Below are positions 1 through 7,950 of a stretch of DNA of 64,000 nucleotides, one piece after another. The notes below the pieces were generated by a model. It worked only from the letters and a program-made list of their open reading frames with translations, was not told where the DNA came from and did no database searches. The DNA is taken from positions 1-64,000 of the forward strand of contig CAUQMS010000014.1 of assembly GCA_963519305.1 (NCBI GenBank). The letters run 5' to 3'. The stretch's first letter is position 1; every line of letters begins with the position of its first letter. Made by a program: the position numbers and the translations under genes. The stretch is from Ewingella sp963519305. Its GTDB lineage: Bacteria; Pseudomonadota; Gammaproteobacteria; Enterobacterales; Enterobacteriaceae.

Positions 1-53
1 CAAAGGACACTAACACCTGAAGCTAGCGCGTCTACCAATTCCGCCACCATCGC
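1..53 (-). tRNA. tRNA-Leu (CAG), 3' part cut by window edge
   Basis: The 53 bases are identical to the 5' portion of the complete tRNA-Leu at 120-205, including the D arm and the anticodon loop with CAG. The variable arm, T arm and acceptor 3' strand lie outside the window. It is the second gene of a leftward tandem tRNA cluster like E. coli leuQPV. Confidence 0.93.
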
Positions 54-119
54 ATACCGTGCCGTGCAATATAAATCGGGTCTTTCATAAAGCTTTTGTG
101 CTCTATCATGTAGTTGTAT

Positions 120-205
120 TGGTGCGAAGGGAGGGACTCGAACCCTCACATCCAAAGGACACTAACACCTGAAGCTAGCGCGTCTACCAATTCCGCCACC
201 ATCGC
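120..205 (-). tRNA. tRNA-Leu (CAG)
   Basis: Read on the minus strand this is an 86-nt tRNA with an encoded CCA end (120-122), the long variable arm of leucine tRNAs, a GGTTCGAGTCC T-loop region and an anticodon stem enclosing loop CTTCAGG, so the anticodon is CAG. It closely resembles the E. coli leuQPV tRNAs, which sit in the same neighbourhood near rsmC/holD. Acceptor strands GCGATGG and CCTTCGC give a U-U mismatch at the fifth pair. Confidence 0.97.
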
Positions 206-262
206 ATTCTCAACAAAGCATTCATTCGAATTTACTCTGCGAGTCATACAACTACGGGCCGA

Positions 263-290
263 ATTCTAGAGATTTCCTCACGGGCGTCAA
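263..290 (-). promoter_or_regulatory. sigma-70 promoter of the tRNA-Leu cluster
   Basis: Minus strand shows TTGACG (285-290), a 16-bp spacer and TAGAAT (263-268), followed by a GC-rich discriminator (TCGGCCCG). This is the form of a stringently controlled stable-RNA promoter and lies about 58 bp before the first tRNA. Confidence 0.75.
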
Positions 291-399
291 TACTTATTTC
301 CCCCATTACGGACGTTTGGTGTAAAAAGCAGCATATTCAACATGAATAGGCTGGTTCGGGTCAGTGTGGCGTGTCAATTGCTGCTTTCCTGTTCAATGC

Positions 400-1308
400 T
401 TACGCTGGCTTAAGATCCGCGGCGGCGAAAATTTCGATCAGCCAGTCGAGCAGCACCCGCACGCGTGGGGCCAGAAACCGCCCCGGCGGATACATGATGT
501 AAAGCGGCATTGGCGGGGGCGGCAGATGCGTCAGTACCTGCACCAGCTCACCCTTTTCCAGCGCGTCGGTGATAACCAGACCCGAAGCCTGAACCAGCCC
601 ATAACCGGCTTTGCCAGCGGCGACATAAGCATCGGCCCCGCTGACGGTCAGGGAGCAGGGCAAGACAACAATTTTTTTCTGCGCACCGTCAGCAAATTCC
701 AGCTGGGACTCCGGCCGCTGCTGGCGGAAAAAGTAGCCGACGGTGCTGTGCGTCGCCAGTTCGGCCAGCGTTTCCGGTGTTCCTTCGCGCCGAAGATAAG
801 CCGGTGAGGCGCAGGTCATCTGCGGCAAGTCGGCAATATGGCGGGATTGCAGATTGTCACCCTCTGAGGTCCATGCCCGCAGCACGCAGTCCACGCCCTG
901 ATCGAGTAAATCTATCGCATTGTCGTTGGCGCTCAGTTTTAGGGTGATCAGGGGATAACGGGCATGGAACTCTGCCAGCCGGGGGATAACAATTTCCCTG
1001 GCCAGCGAATGCGGCATGTCGATACGTACGCTGCCGGCGGGCTGTTTTTTTTGACTGGCAAACAGGTTATCCGCTTCATCCAGCGCTGCCAGCAGTTGCA
1101 GACAGCGGTGGTAATAGAGTTCGCCTTCTGCGGTGATTTTCACTTGCCGCGTGGTACGTAAAAAAAGCCGGACGCCGAGTTTCTGCTCCAGCGCTTTCAG
1201 CGTGGTGCTGACGGTGGCGCGTGGCAGATTGAGATCTTCCGCCGCCCGGCTGAAATTTTCCAGTTCGGCGATCCGGATAAAAATGCGCATTGCCTGTATC
1301 TGATCCAT
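400..1308 (-). CDS. LysR-family transcriptional regulator
   Basis: The 302-residue product begins with a typical LysR winged helix-turn-helix (residues 1-60, with FSRAAEDLNLPRATVS and the LFLRTTRQV wing) followed by a periplasmic-binding-protein-like effector domain of normal family length. An AGGTGAGGAG Shine-Dalgarno precedes the ATG. It is divergent from the aldo/keto reductase at 1446, with a 137-bp shared intergenic region, the classic layout in which a LysR protein controls its neighbour. The effector is unknown. It is not a close match to any named E. coli LysR protein that I recognise. Confidence 0.93.
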   Translation of the reverse strand: MDQIQAMRIFIRIAELENFSRAAEDLNLPRATVSTTLKALEQKLGVRLFLRTTRQVKITAEGELYYHRCLQLLAALDEADNLFASQKKQPAGSVRIDMPHSLAREIVIPRLAEFHARYPLITLKLSANDNAIDLLDQGVDCVLRAWTSEGDNLQSRHIADLPQMTCASPAYLRREGTPETLAELATHSTVGYFFRQQRPESQLEFADGAQKKIVVLPCSLTVSGADAYVAAGKAGYGLVQASGLVITDALEKGELVQVLTHLPPPPMPLYIMYPPGRFLAPRVRVLLDWLIEIFAAADLKPA

Positions 1309-1445
1309 CTCCTCACCTCACCCTGATTGTTTGTAAATTATGAATAGTGTTGCACGTTTTAACGGATTTATCTTTATGCAGCAAACAACCACACTTCATC
1401 TGGTAGTGACTTCCTGTTCCCCTCTCTTCGCTAAAGGACAACTCC

Positions 1446-2459
1446 ATGAAACAGCGTAAATTAGGTAAAAATGGCCCTCTGGTCTCGGCAATCGGTCTTG
1501 GTTGCATGGGGATGAGTGAGTTTTACACCGCCGCAGGCGCGGAAACCGATGAAAAAGAGTCACTGGCGACGCTCGACCGCGCACTTGAACTGGGTATCAC
1601 AATGCTCGATACCGCAGACGTCTACGGGCCGCATACTAATGAAGAGCTGTTAGGGAAAGCGTTGAAAGGGCGCCGCGATAAAGTCTTTCTGGCGACCAAA
1701 TTTGGTATTGTTCGTGACCTGTCCAACCCGCATGCACGCGGTACCAATGGCCATCCTGGCTATATCCGCAAATCAGTCGAAGGCAGTTTGAAGCGGCTTG
1801 GCACGGACGTTATCGACCTTTATTACCAGCATCGCCCGGACCCTTCCGTGCCGGTTGAAGAAACCATCGGCGCGATGGCTGATCTGGTGCGTGAAGGGAA
1901 GATCCGTTATCTCGGAATGAGTGAAACGTCTGTCAGCAATCTTGAGCGTGCGCAGAAAGTGCATCCGATCAGCGCGCTACAAAGCGAATACTCATTGTGG
2001 ACGCGTGATGTCGAAACAGAAATTCTGCCGACCTGTGAACGTCTGGGGATTGCTTTTGTGGCTTACAGCCCGTTGGGGCGCGGTTTTCTGACCGGCGCTA
2101 TCCGTTCTCCGGACGAGTTTGGCGCAGATGATTTCCGCCGTCACAACCCGCGTTTCCAGGGGGAAAACTTCGTGAAGAATTTACAACTGGCAGACAAAAT
2201 TGGGAAACTGGCGAAAGAGAAGGAGATACATCCGTCACAACTGGCGCTGGCGTGGGTGCTGTCGCGCAGCCCGAATATTGTGCCAATCCCTGGCACAAAG
2301 CGTCGTCGTTATCTTGAGGAAAACATCGCCGCGCTTGATGTCTCCCTGAGTGAAGCCGAAATCGCGGCGATTGAAGCGGTATTCCCTTTCCAGGCCGCAG
2401 CGGGTGAACGCTACGGCGCAGAAATGATGCGCATCCTGCGGGAGAATGCTGACACCTGA
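1446..2459 (+). CDS. Aldo/keto reductase
   Basis: The 337-residue protein has the (beta/alpha)8 aldo/keto reductase signature, with catalytic tetrad D55, Y60, K85 and H129 all present (LDTADVYG, LATKFG, YYQHR). Proteins of this type reduce aldehydes or ketones with NADPH in the cytoplasm. The C-terminal PIPGTKRRRYLEEN segment is the usual cofactor-binding end of this subfamily. An AAGGA Shine-Dalgarno precedes the ATG. The LysR gene at 400-1308 is divergent and is the likely regulator. The substrate cannot be read from sequence; detoxification of reactive aldehydes is plausible. Confidence 0.93.
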   Translation: MKQRKLGKNGPLVSAIGLGCMGMSEFYTAAGAETDEKESLATLDRALELGITMLDTADVYGPHTNEELLGKALKGRRDKVFLATKFGIVRDLSNPHARGTNGHPGYIRKSVEGSLKRLGTDVIDLYYQHRPDPSVPVEETIGAMADLVREGKIRYLGMSETSVSNLERAQKVHPISALQSEYSLWTRDVETEILPTCERLGIAFVAYSPLGRGFLTGAIRSPDEFGADDFRRHNPRFQGENFVKNLQLADKIGKLAKEKEIHPSQLALAWVLSRSPNIVPIPGTKRRRYLEENIAALDVSLSEAEIAAIEAVFPFQAAAGERYGAEMMRILRENADT

Positions 2460-3518
2460 TTAACGCTTTTTCTTTTTGGTATCGCGTGGTGTACGACCCA
2501 ACGTGGCCTGATACACCTTGAAGCGGGCGTTCTGCGCCAGCACTTCGTGGCTGCCAAAAGTGGCGTCCAGCAGGGCGGCATACGGCAGGAATGAGTTAGC
2601 GACGATGCGCAGATGGCCGCCGACATTCAGGTGCTTTGCCGCGCCGCGGATCAGCTGTTCTGCGGCATGCAGGCTGGTTTGTAACCCTTCGTGGAACGGG
2701 GGGTTGGAGATAATCATGTCAAATCGCCCGGCTATGTCGGAATAGACGTTGCTGGCGATCACTTCGCCCTGCAGGTCATTCGCCTCAAGTGTGGCGCGGC
2801 TGGCTTCAATGGCCGCTGCGCTGACATCGCTCAGGGTGATTTTCATTTTTGGTGAATAGGTGGCTAGGACCGCCGCAAGTACGCCGGAACCGCAGGCGAT
2901 ATCCAGCACTTTGCCTTTCACCGGCTGATCGAAGCTGTTGATCAACAGCAGGCTGCCGCTGTCGAGACCTTCACGGCTGAATACGCCTGGTAAGGTTTTG
3001 ATGGTCACTTCTTCAACCATGTAAGTATCCCACCATTCTTCGGCGTTAAACTCAGGTTGTTTCTCCAGGCGACCGTGATACAAACCGCAGCGGCGTGCAC
3101 TGTCGATTTTGCTCACTTCACAAATCTCTTCCAGCACGGTATCTGCGCTGCGAACGCCGCAGCGGTTTTCACCAACCACGAACACATCAATACCGACCGG
3201 CAACTGCGACAGCAGATTGAACAGCTGGAATTTGGCTTCCTGCTTGCTCTTCGGCCAGTAGTAGATCAGCAGGTCGCTTGGCGCGATAAATTCGGCATCA
3301 GCCAGCAGACTGAACTGCACCTTATCTTGCAGTGCACCGCCGAGCATTTGTGCGTGGTGGTATTGGTTGGTGTGAACGCGGACCTCTTCGGCACCGGTTT
3401 CTTCAACGAAATTCGCGGGTAAATCATCTTGTAAGTCACCGGCAAACAGCACGCGGCGCCCTGTAAATTCGTCACTGTGGCGCAGTATTACTTCACTTGC
3501 CGGGGTTAGTGCAGACAT
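2460..3518 (-). CDS. rsmC: 16S rRNA m2G1207 methyltransferase RsmC
   Basis: The 352-residue product matches RsmC (343 in E. coli). It has an N-terminal degenerate methyltransferase-like domain and a C-terminal catalytic domain with the SAM-binding loop DIACGSG and motif IV NPPFHEG near residue 270. It methylates guanine 1207 of 16S rRNA in the 30S subunit. The gene converges with the aldo/keto reductase with no gap (2459/2460) and is divergent from holD, the arrangement found in E. coli. The Lys/Arg-rich tail (DTKKKKR) is somewhat longer than in E. coli. Confidence 0.97.
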   Translation of the reverse strand: MSALTPASEVILRHSDEFTGRRVLFAGDLQDDLPANFVEETGAEEVRVHTNQYHHAQMLGGALQDKVQFSLLADAEFIAPSDLLIYYWPKSKQEAKFQLFNLLSQLPVGIDVFVVGENRCGVRSADTVLEEICEVSKIDSARRCGLYHGRLEKQPEFNAEEWWDTYMVEEVTIKTLPGVFSREGLDSGSLLLINSFDQPVKGKVLDIACGSGVLAAVLATYSPKMKITLSDVSAAAIEASRATLEANDLQGEVIASNVYSDIAGRFDMIISNPPFHEGLQTSLHAAEQLIRGAAKHLNVGGHLRIVANSFLPYAALLDATFGSHEVLAQNARFKVYQATLGRTPRDTKKKKR

Positions 3519-3678
3519 CAGGTTATGGCTCCTCAGGAATATAGCCCGGCATTATAGATGTTTATTGGCGCACGTTCGACGTGTTTGCTAGCATAGCGCG
3601 GCATTATCGTAAATAAGCGGTGTGACTTAACCGGCGTAAATCTTCAGAGTAACGGGTCATCAACAGACAGGAATGGGC

Positions 3679-4092
3679 ATGGCATCAAGACGAGACTGGC
3701 TGTTACAACAGATGGGTATTACGCAGTGGACACTGCGAAAACCGGCTGTTTTACAAGGTGAAGTGGCGGTCAGTCTGCCGGAAAATACGCGGCTGTTGAT
3801 TGTCGCCGACGTACCGCCCGCTGGCGATGACCCTCTGATAACCGATGTGCTGCGAACGTTGGCACTGCCGGCTCAGCAGGTCTATCACCTGACACCGGAA
3901 CAGGTCGCGATGCTGCCTGAAGGTACTCACTGCAACATATGGCGACTGGGTATCAACGAACCGTTAGCGGTCGAAGGCACGCAGTTATCCAGCCCGGCGC
4001 TGTCCGAGCTTTATCAAAATGCCGGCGCCAAACGCGCGCTCTGGCAGCAGATTTGTGAAAATGAACAGCATTTCTATCCTGACGCCCGCTGA
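3679..4092 (+). CDS. holD: DNA polymerase III psi subunit HolD
   Basis: HolD links the clamp loader to chi (HolC) and SSB in the replisome. The N-terminal SRRDWLLQQMGITQW is the conserved psi segment and the protein is 137 residues, as in E. coli. I chose the ATG at 3679 over the in-frame ATG at 3673, because AGGA at 3669-3672 sits 6 nt from the former and abuts the latter, and the length then matches the family. The 3' end overlaps rimI by 32 nt, as in E. coli. Confidence 0.95.
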   Translation: MASRRDWLLQQMGITQWTLRKPAVLQGEVAVSLPENTRLLIVADVPPAGDDPLITDVLRTLALPAQQVYHLTPEQVAMLPEGTHCNIWRLGINEPLAVEGTQLSSPALSELYQNAGAKRALWQQICENEQHFYPDAR

Positions 4093-4504
4093 TTTACCCC
4101 GCGCTTTCCAGATTGAAAACGCCAGCCATGCTTTTCCATGGACTGAAAAAACCTTTGCCAGCAATCAGGGGGAGCGCTATCTCAACCTGAAAGTGATGCA
4201 GGGTGATCAGATAGCCGGTTTCGCTATCACCCAGACTGTTCTCGACGAAGCGACCCTGTTTAATATCGCCATCGACCCGGCCTTTCAGCGCCAGGGGTTA
4301 GGCCGCACGCTGCTCGAAGAGGTGATAAGCCAGCTCGAAAAACGCGATGTCGTGACGCTCTGGCTTGAAGTCCGCGCCTCTAACAGTAACGCGATCGCGC
4401 TCTATGAAAGCCTCGGTTTCAATGAGGTCTCTGTCCGCCGCAATTATTACCCCGCCGCACAAGGTCGCGAAGACGCTATCATGATGGCGCTGATACTGGG
4501 CTGA
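4061..4504 (+). CDS. rimI: Ribosomal protein S18 alanine N-acetyltransferase RimI
   Basis: The 147-residue GNAT-fold protein has the acetyl-CoA pyrophosphate loop RQGLGR and the conserved RNYYP near the C-terminus. RimI acetylates the N-terminal alanine of ribosomal protein S18. The ATG at 4061 reproduces the E. coli N-terminus (MN-SIS.., then HAFPW) and length. The start lies inside holD, so translation is probably coupled. Confidence 0.96.
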   Translation: MNSISILTPADLPRAFQIENASHAFPWTEKTFASNQGERYLNLKVMQGDQIAGFAITQTVLDEATLFNIAIDPAFQRQGLGRTLLEEVISQLEKRDVVTLWLEVRASNSNAIALYESLGFNEVSVRRNYYPAAQGREDAIMMALILG

Positions 4505-4672
4505 AACCGCAGGCGGCCCCAAAACCTTTGATTGCCCATCCCGGCTAAATCAGTGAAAATAGCCGGCTATAACTTTTATTACCGCTTTGCCTGACGTCCT
4601 CTGACGTGATGAACCCTTGTTAATTGAATAAACAGCAGGGGCAGGGCGGCCAACCGAAGAAACGTGAAAAAC

Positions 4673-6262
4673 ATGTCTCCAAGTGAATTCGCCCTCGAAG
4701 TGGCTAAGCGCCGTACCTTCGCCATCATCTCTCACCCCGATGCGGGTAAAACGACCATTACTGAAAAAGTGTTGTTATTCGGCAACGCCATTCAGACCGC
4801 CGGTACGGTAAAAGGCCGTGGTTCAAACAACCACGCGAAATCCGACTGGATGGAAATGGAAAAGCAGCGTGGGATTTCCATCACCACCTCTGTGATGCAG
4901 TTTCCTTATAAGCAGTGCCTGGTGAATCTGCTCGATACCCCGGGACACGAAGACTTCTCCGAAGATACCTACCGCACGCTGACGGCCGTTGACTGCTGTC
5001 TGATGGTGATCGATGCCGCGAAAGGAGTCGAGGATCGTACCCGTAAGCTGATGGAAGTGACCCGTCTGCGCGATACGCCGATCCTGACCTTCATGAACAA
5101 ACTTGACCGTGACATCCGTGACCCGATGGAAGTGATGGACGAAGTAGAGCGTGAGCTGAAAATTGCCTGTTCACCGATCACCTGGCCTATCGGTTGCGGC
5201 AAGTTGTTTAAAGGCGTTTATCACCTTTATAAAGACGAAACCTATCTGTACCAGACCGGTAAAGGCAGCACGATTCAGGAAGTGCGCATTGTTAAAGGGC
5301 TAAATAACCCGGATCTCGACACCGCTGTGGGAGAAGATCTTGCTAAACAGCTGCGCGAAGAGCTGGAGCTGGTGCAGGGCGCTTCGCATGAATTCGATCA
5401 TGAAGCCTTTATCAGTGGCGACTTAACGCCGGTCTTCTTTGGTACCGCGCTGGGTAACTTCGGTGTGGATCATATGCTTGACGGTCTGGTGGAGTGGGCG
5501 CCTGCGCCGATGCCGCGTAAAACCGATCTGCGTGAAGTGAAAGCCGACGACGAGAAATTCACCGGTTTCGTGTTCAAAATCCAGGCCAACATGGACCCGA
5601 AACACCGCGACCGCGTGGCATTTATGCGTGTGGTGTCCGGTAAATATGAAAAAGGCATGAAACTGCGTCAGGTACGTACCGGTAAAGACGTCGTTATCTC
5701 TGATGCGCTGACCTTTATGGCGGGTGACCGCTCGCACGTGGAAGAGGCCTATCCGGGCGATATTATCGGCCTGCATAACCACGGTACTATTCAGATCGGC
5801 GATACCTTTACTCAGGGTGAAAACATGAAGTTCACCGGCATCCCGAACTTCGCGCCAGAAATGTTCCGTCGTATCCGTCTGCGTGATCCGCTCAAACAGA
5901 AACAGCTGCTCAAAGGGCTGGTCCAGCTTTCCGAAGAGGGTGCGGTTCAGGTATTCCGCCCAATCGCCAATAACGACCTGATCGTTGGCGCGGTCGGTGT
6001 GCTGCAGTTTGAAGTGGTCGTGGCGCGTCTGAAGAGTGAATATAACGTTGAAGCGATTTACGAATCGGTCAACGTCAGCACTGCGCGCTGGGTTGAATGC
6101 AGTGACGTGAAGAAATTCGAAGAGTTCAAGCGCAAAAATGAAGTGAACCTGGCGCTGGACGGTGGCGATAACCTGACCTATATCGCACCGACGATGGTGA
6201 ACCTGAACCTGGCATCAGAGCGTTATCCGGAAGTGGTTTTCCGTAAAACCCGCGAGCATTAA
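4673..6262 (+). CDS. prfC: Peptide chain release factor 3
   Basis: This translational GTPase recycles RF1 and RF2 from the ribosome after peptide release. It has P-loop HPDAGKTT, DTPGHEDF and NKLD GTPase motifs, followed by EF-Tu-like domain 2 and a C-terminal domain. From the ATG at 4673 the protein is 529 residues, equal to E. coli RF3, and starts in register with it. An upstream in-frame GTG at 4664 would add only three residues and has no better ribosome site. A strong terminator follows at 6291. Confidence 0.98.
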   Translation: MSPSEFALEVAKRRTFAIISHPDAGKTTITEKVLLFGNAIQTAGTVKGRGSNNHAKSDWMEMEKQRGISITTSVMQFPYKQCLVNLLDTPGHEDFSEDTYRTLTAVDCCLMVIDAAKGVEDRTRKLMEVTRLRDTPILTFMNKLDRDIRDPMEVMDEVERELKIACSPITWPIGCGKLFKGVYHLYKDETYLYQTGKGSTIQEVRIVKGLNNPDLDTAVGEDLAKQLREELELVQGASHEFDHEAFISGDLTPVFFGTALGNFGVDHMLDGLVEWAPAPMPRKTDLREVKADDEKFTGFVFKIQANMDPKHRDRVAFMRVVSGKYEKGMKLRQVRTGKDVVISDALTFMAGDRSHVEEAYPGDIIGLHNHGTIQIGDTFTQGENMKFTGIPNFAPEMFRRIRLRDPLKQKQLLKGLVQLSEEGAVQVFRPIANNDLIVGAVGVLQFEVVVARLKSEYNVEAIYESVNVSTARWVECSDVKKFEEFKRKNEVNLALDGGDNLTYIAPTMVNLNLASERYPEVVFRKTREH

Positions 6263-6290
6263 TTTCTCTTTATCACGTGTTCTGCATCCT

Positions 6291-6317
6291 AAGACGGCCT
6301 CTGCGCCGTCTTTTTTT
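6291..6317 (+). terminator. Intrinsic terminator of prfC
   Basis: An 8-bp stem AAGACGGC/GCCGTCTT with a CTCTGC loop is followed by a run of T residues. Confidence 0.88.
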
Positions 6318-6470
6318 ATCCATTTTTCCCTGATTTTCGATCACCCGTCACATTTGCGTTGTGCGTTCTCCCCTCATTTTGACCGAAAAACAAGCAGAAA
6401 TGCCGACATTTCTTAGGACTTGTCTGCATTCGGCTCTGTAATCAATGATCTTCCTACTGTTTTGCGCATT

Positions 6471-6482
6471 CTTGACTATATT
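6471..6482 (+). promoter_or_regulatory. Candidate sigma-S type promoter of osmY
   Basis: The element CTATATTAA (-10 TATATT at 6477-6482, with C at -13) resembles sigma-S promoters, and osmY is a classical sigma-S gene in E. coli. No good -35 is needed or seen. Transcription from here would give a leader of roughly 200 nt. The assignment is by eye. Confidence 0.4.
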
Positions 6483-6625
6483 AAATGTGTGTTCAAAAAC
6501 GGTGGCTTAAAGCACTGCTTTGAAGTCACCATGCAGAGAGTTATATCGAAAGGCGATGAAAAGCCCGAATAAAACGAAGTACTCTGCTACTAAGTTAAAA
6601 CTCAGCAAAACATTTTGTTAGAAGG

Positions 6626-6666
6626 CGCCACCAAGAATGTGGCGTACAGAGCCCGCGATTAGGGCT
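6626..6666 (+). other. Hairpins in the osmY leader
   Basis: Two short hairpins lie just before the osmY ribosome-binding site: CGCCAC/GTGGCG (6626-6644) and AGCCC/GGGCT (about 6650-6666). Neither is followed by a T run, so they are leader structure rather than terminators. Confidence 0.45.
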
Positions 6667-6689
6667 TATAAACTGAAAGGAAGAAATCG

Positions 6690-7280
6690 ATGAAAAATTC
6701 TAAATTTGCCTATTCCATGATGGCTGTTGTTCTGGGTACCGCAGTGATGAGCGGTAGTGCATTTGCTGCAACCACAACTGATAGCGCAGGTGCCAAAATC
6801 GATAGTTCCATGAAGAAAGTTGATAACTACATGGGCGACAGCTCTATCACAGCAAAAGTGAAAAGTGCCCTGGTCGACGATAAAGCGATCAAAAGCAGCG
6901 ATATCTCAGTAAAAACGGATAGCGGCGTTGTAACGCTGAGCGGTTTTGTCGGTTCACAGGCAGAAGCTGAGCAAGCTGTTGCCGTGGCAACCAAAGTTGA
7001 GGGTGTAAAATCCGTCAGCGACAAACTGCATACCAAAGACAGCAAAGACCAGTCCGTGAAAGGTTATGCCGGTGATACCGCCACCACGACTTCCGTGAAA
7101 GCGAAACTGCTGGCTGACGATATCGTCCCATCACGTATGGTGAAAGTTGAAACTACCGACGGCGTTGTACAGCTGTCCGGTTCTGTAAAAGATAAGGCGC
7201 AGTCTGACCGTGCAGAAAGCGTTGCCAAGACCGTTGACGGCGTGAAAAGCGTCAAAAACGACCTGAAAGTCGCACCATAA
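6690..7280 (+). CDS. osmY: Osmotically inducible periplasmic protein OsmY
   Basis: The 196-residue precursor has a Sec signal peptide ending at AFA and two BON domains (about residues 50-118 and 125-194), each with the V-x-L-x-G-x-V core (VVTLSGFV, VVQLSGSV). OsmY is a periplasmic, chaperone-like protein induced by osmotic stress and stationary phase. Sequence and length agree closely with E. coli OsmY (201 residues). GAAAGGAAG precedes the ATG. The structured leader and sigma-S-like -10 upstream fit stress control. Confidence 0.97.
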   Translation: MKNSKFAYSMMAVVLGTAVMSGSAFAATTTDSAGAKIDSSMKKVDNYMGDSSITAKVKSALVDDKAIKSSDISVKTDSGVVTLSGFVGSQAEAEQAVAVATKVEGVKSVSDKLHTKDSKDQSVKGYAGDTATTTSVKAKLLADDIVPSRMVKVETTDGVVQLSGSVKDKAQSDRAESVAKTVDGVKSVKNDLKVAP

Positions 7281-7319
7281 GCCTTTCGGTTAAGCAGTAA
7301 AGAGTTGAAATTGCAGTAA

Positions 7320-7355
7320 AGATTGCCCGCTACAGGGCGGGCAATCTGCTCTTAT
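7320..7355 (+). terminator. Probable osmY terminator
   Basis: A perfect 11-bp stem AGATTGCCCGC/GCGGGCAATCT (7320-7330 with 7337-7347) has a 6-nt loop. The T run after it is weak (GCTCTTA), so termination may be partial. Confidence 0.6.
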
Positions 7356-7591
7356 GAAGTTAGCATCAACACACTATAAAACAGAACACATGGGGCTTTA
7401 GGTCCGAGAAAGTTGCCAGTTTTTCTTACACTTTCATTTTTGCAGCTATCTTTAATAGGTAAGCATTTTTATTATCCGGCCAAAACGGGTTTTAAGAAGC
7501 CAAATAGAAAGGTTTGAAACTGGGTTCACGCCCGGATTATTGGGTACACCATGTGATTGGGCAAAAGTTAAAATAGGGTAAGGAGAAGCTT

Positions 7592-7753
7592 ATGTTTCGT
7601 TGGGGCATTATATTTCTAATCATCGCGTTAATCGCGGCGGCACTTGGTTTTGGTGGTCTGGCGGGTACAGCTGCCTGGGCTGCAAAAATCGTCTTCGTAG
7701 TGGGTATCATTCTGTTCCTGGTCAGCCTGTTTACCGGACGTAAACGACTCTGA
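7592..7753 (+). CDS. ytjA: Small inner-membrane protein YtjA (DUF1328)
   Basis: This 53-residue hydrophobic protein begins MFRWGIIFLIIALIAAALG and ends GRKRL. It has two predicted transmembrane segments (about 3-22 and 29-48) joined by a GLAGTAAWAAK turn. It is nearly identical to E. coli YtjA, also 53 residues and also between osmY and yjjU. AAGGAGAAGC gives a strong ribosome site. The function is not known; stress association is suggested by the neighbourhood and by the family's abundance under membrane stress. Confidence 0.95.
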   Translation: MFRWGIIFLIIALIAAALGFGGLAGTAAWAAKIVFVVGIILFLVSLFTGRKRL

Positions 7754-7790
7754 CATTCCGACGGAAAGAATAAGCACTGAGTAGACTCCT

Positions 7791-7866
7791 GCCGGAGATT
7801 AGGTCGTACACTGTTAAATCGAAAGTGGTTAACAGAAAGTAACGATTTAATCTCCGGTATTTTATT
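7791..7866. repeat. Nested inverted repeat between ytjA and yjjU
   Basis: An outer inverted repeat CCGGAGATTA/TAATCTCCGG (7792-7801 with 7848-7857) encloses an inner one, CTGTTAA/TTAACAG (7811-7817 with 7829-7835). The T-rich TATTTTATTAG after the outer arm could make the whole unit a terminator for ytjA. Confidence 0.6.
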
Positions 7867-7950
7867 AGAAAAGCACCGAACTGAGAAAGACAAGGTATGC
7901 TCTGAGGTGAGGCCCATAGATTTTGCGGCCTGTTCACTGAGGGGAAGGCG

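Noticed and set aside
1..205. Tandem tRNA-Leu region as an integration site of a mobile element
   Set aside because: No integrase gene or partial tRNA duplicate is present; the two copies are full tandem genes as in E. coli leuQPV.
1313..1507. Small minus-strand frame between the LysR gene and the aldo/keto reductase
   Set aside because: It overlaps the reductase start and the shared promoter region and has no recognisable product.
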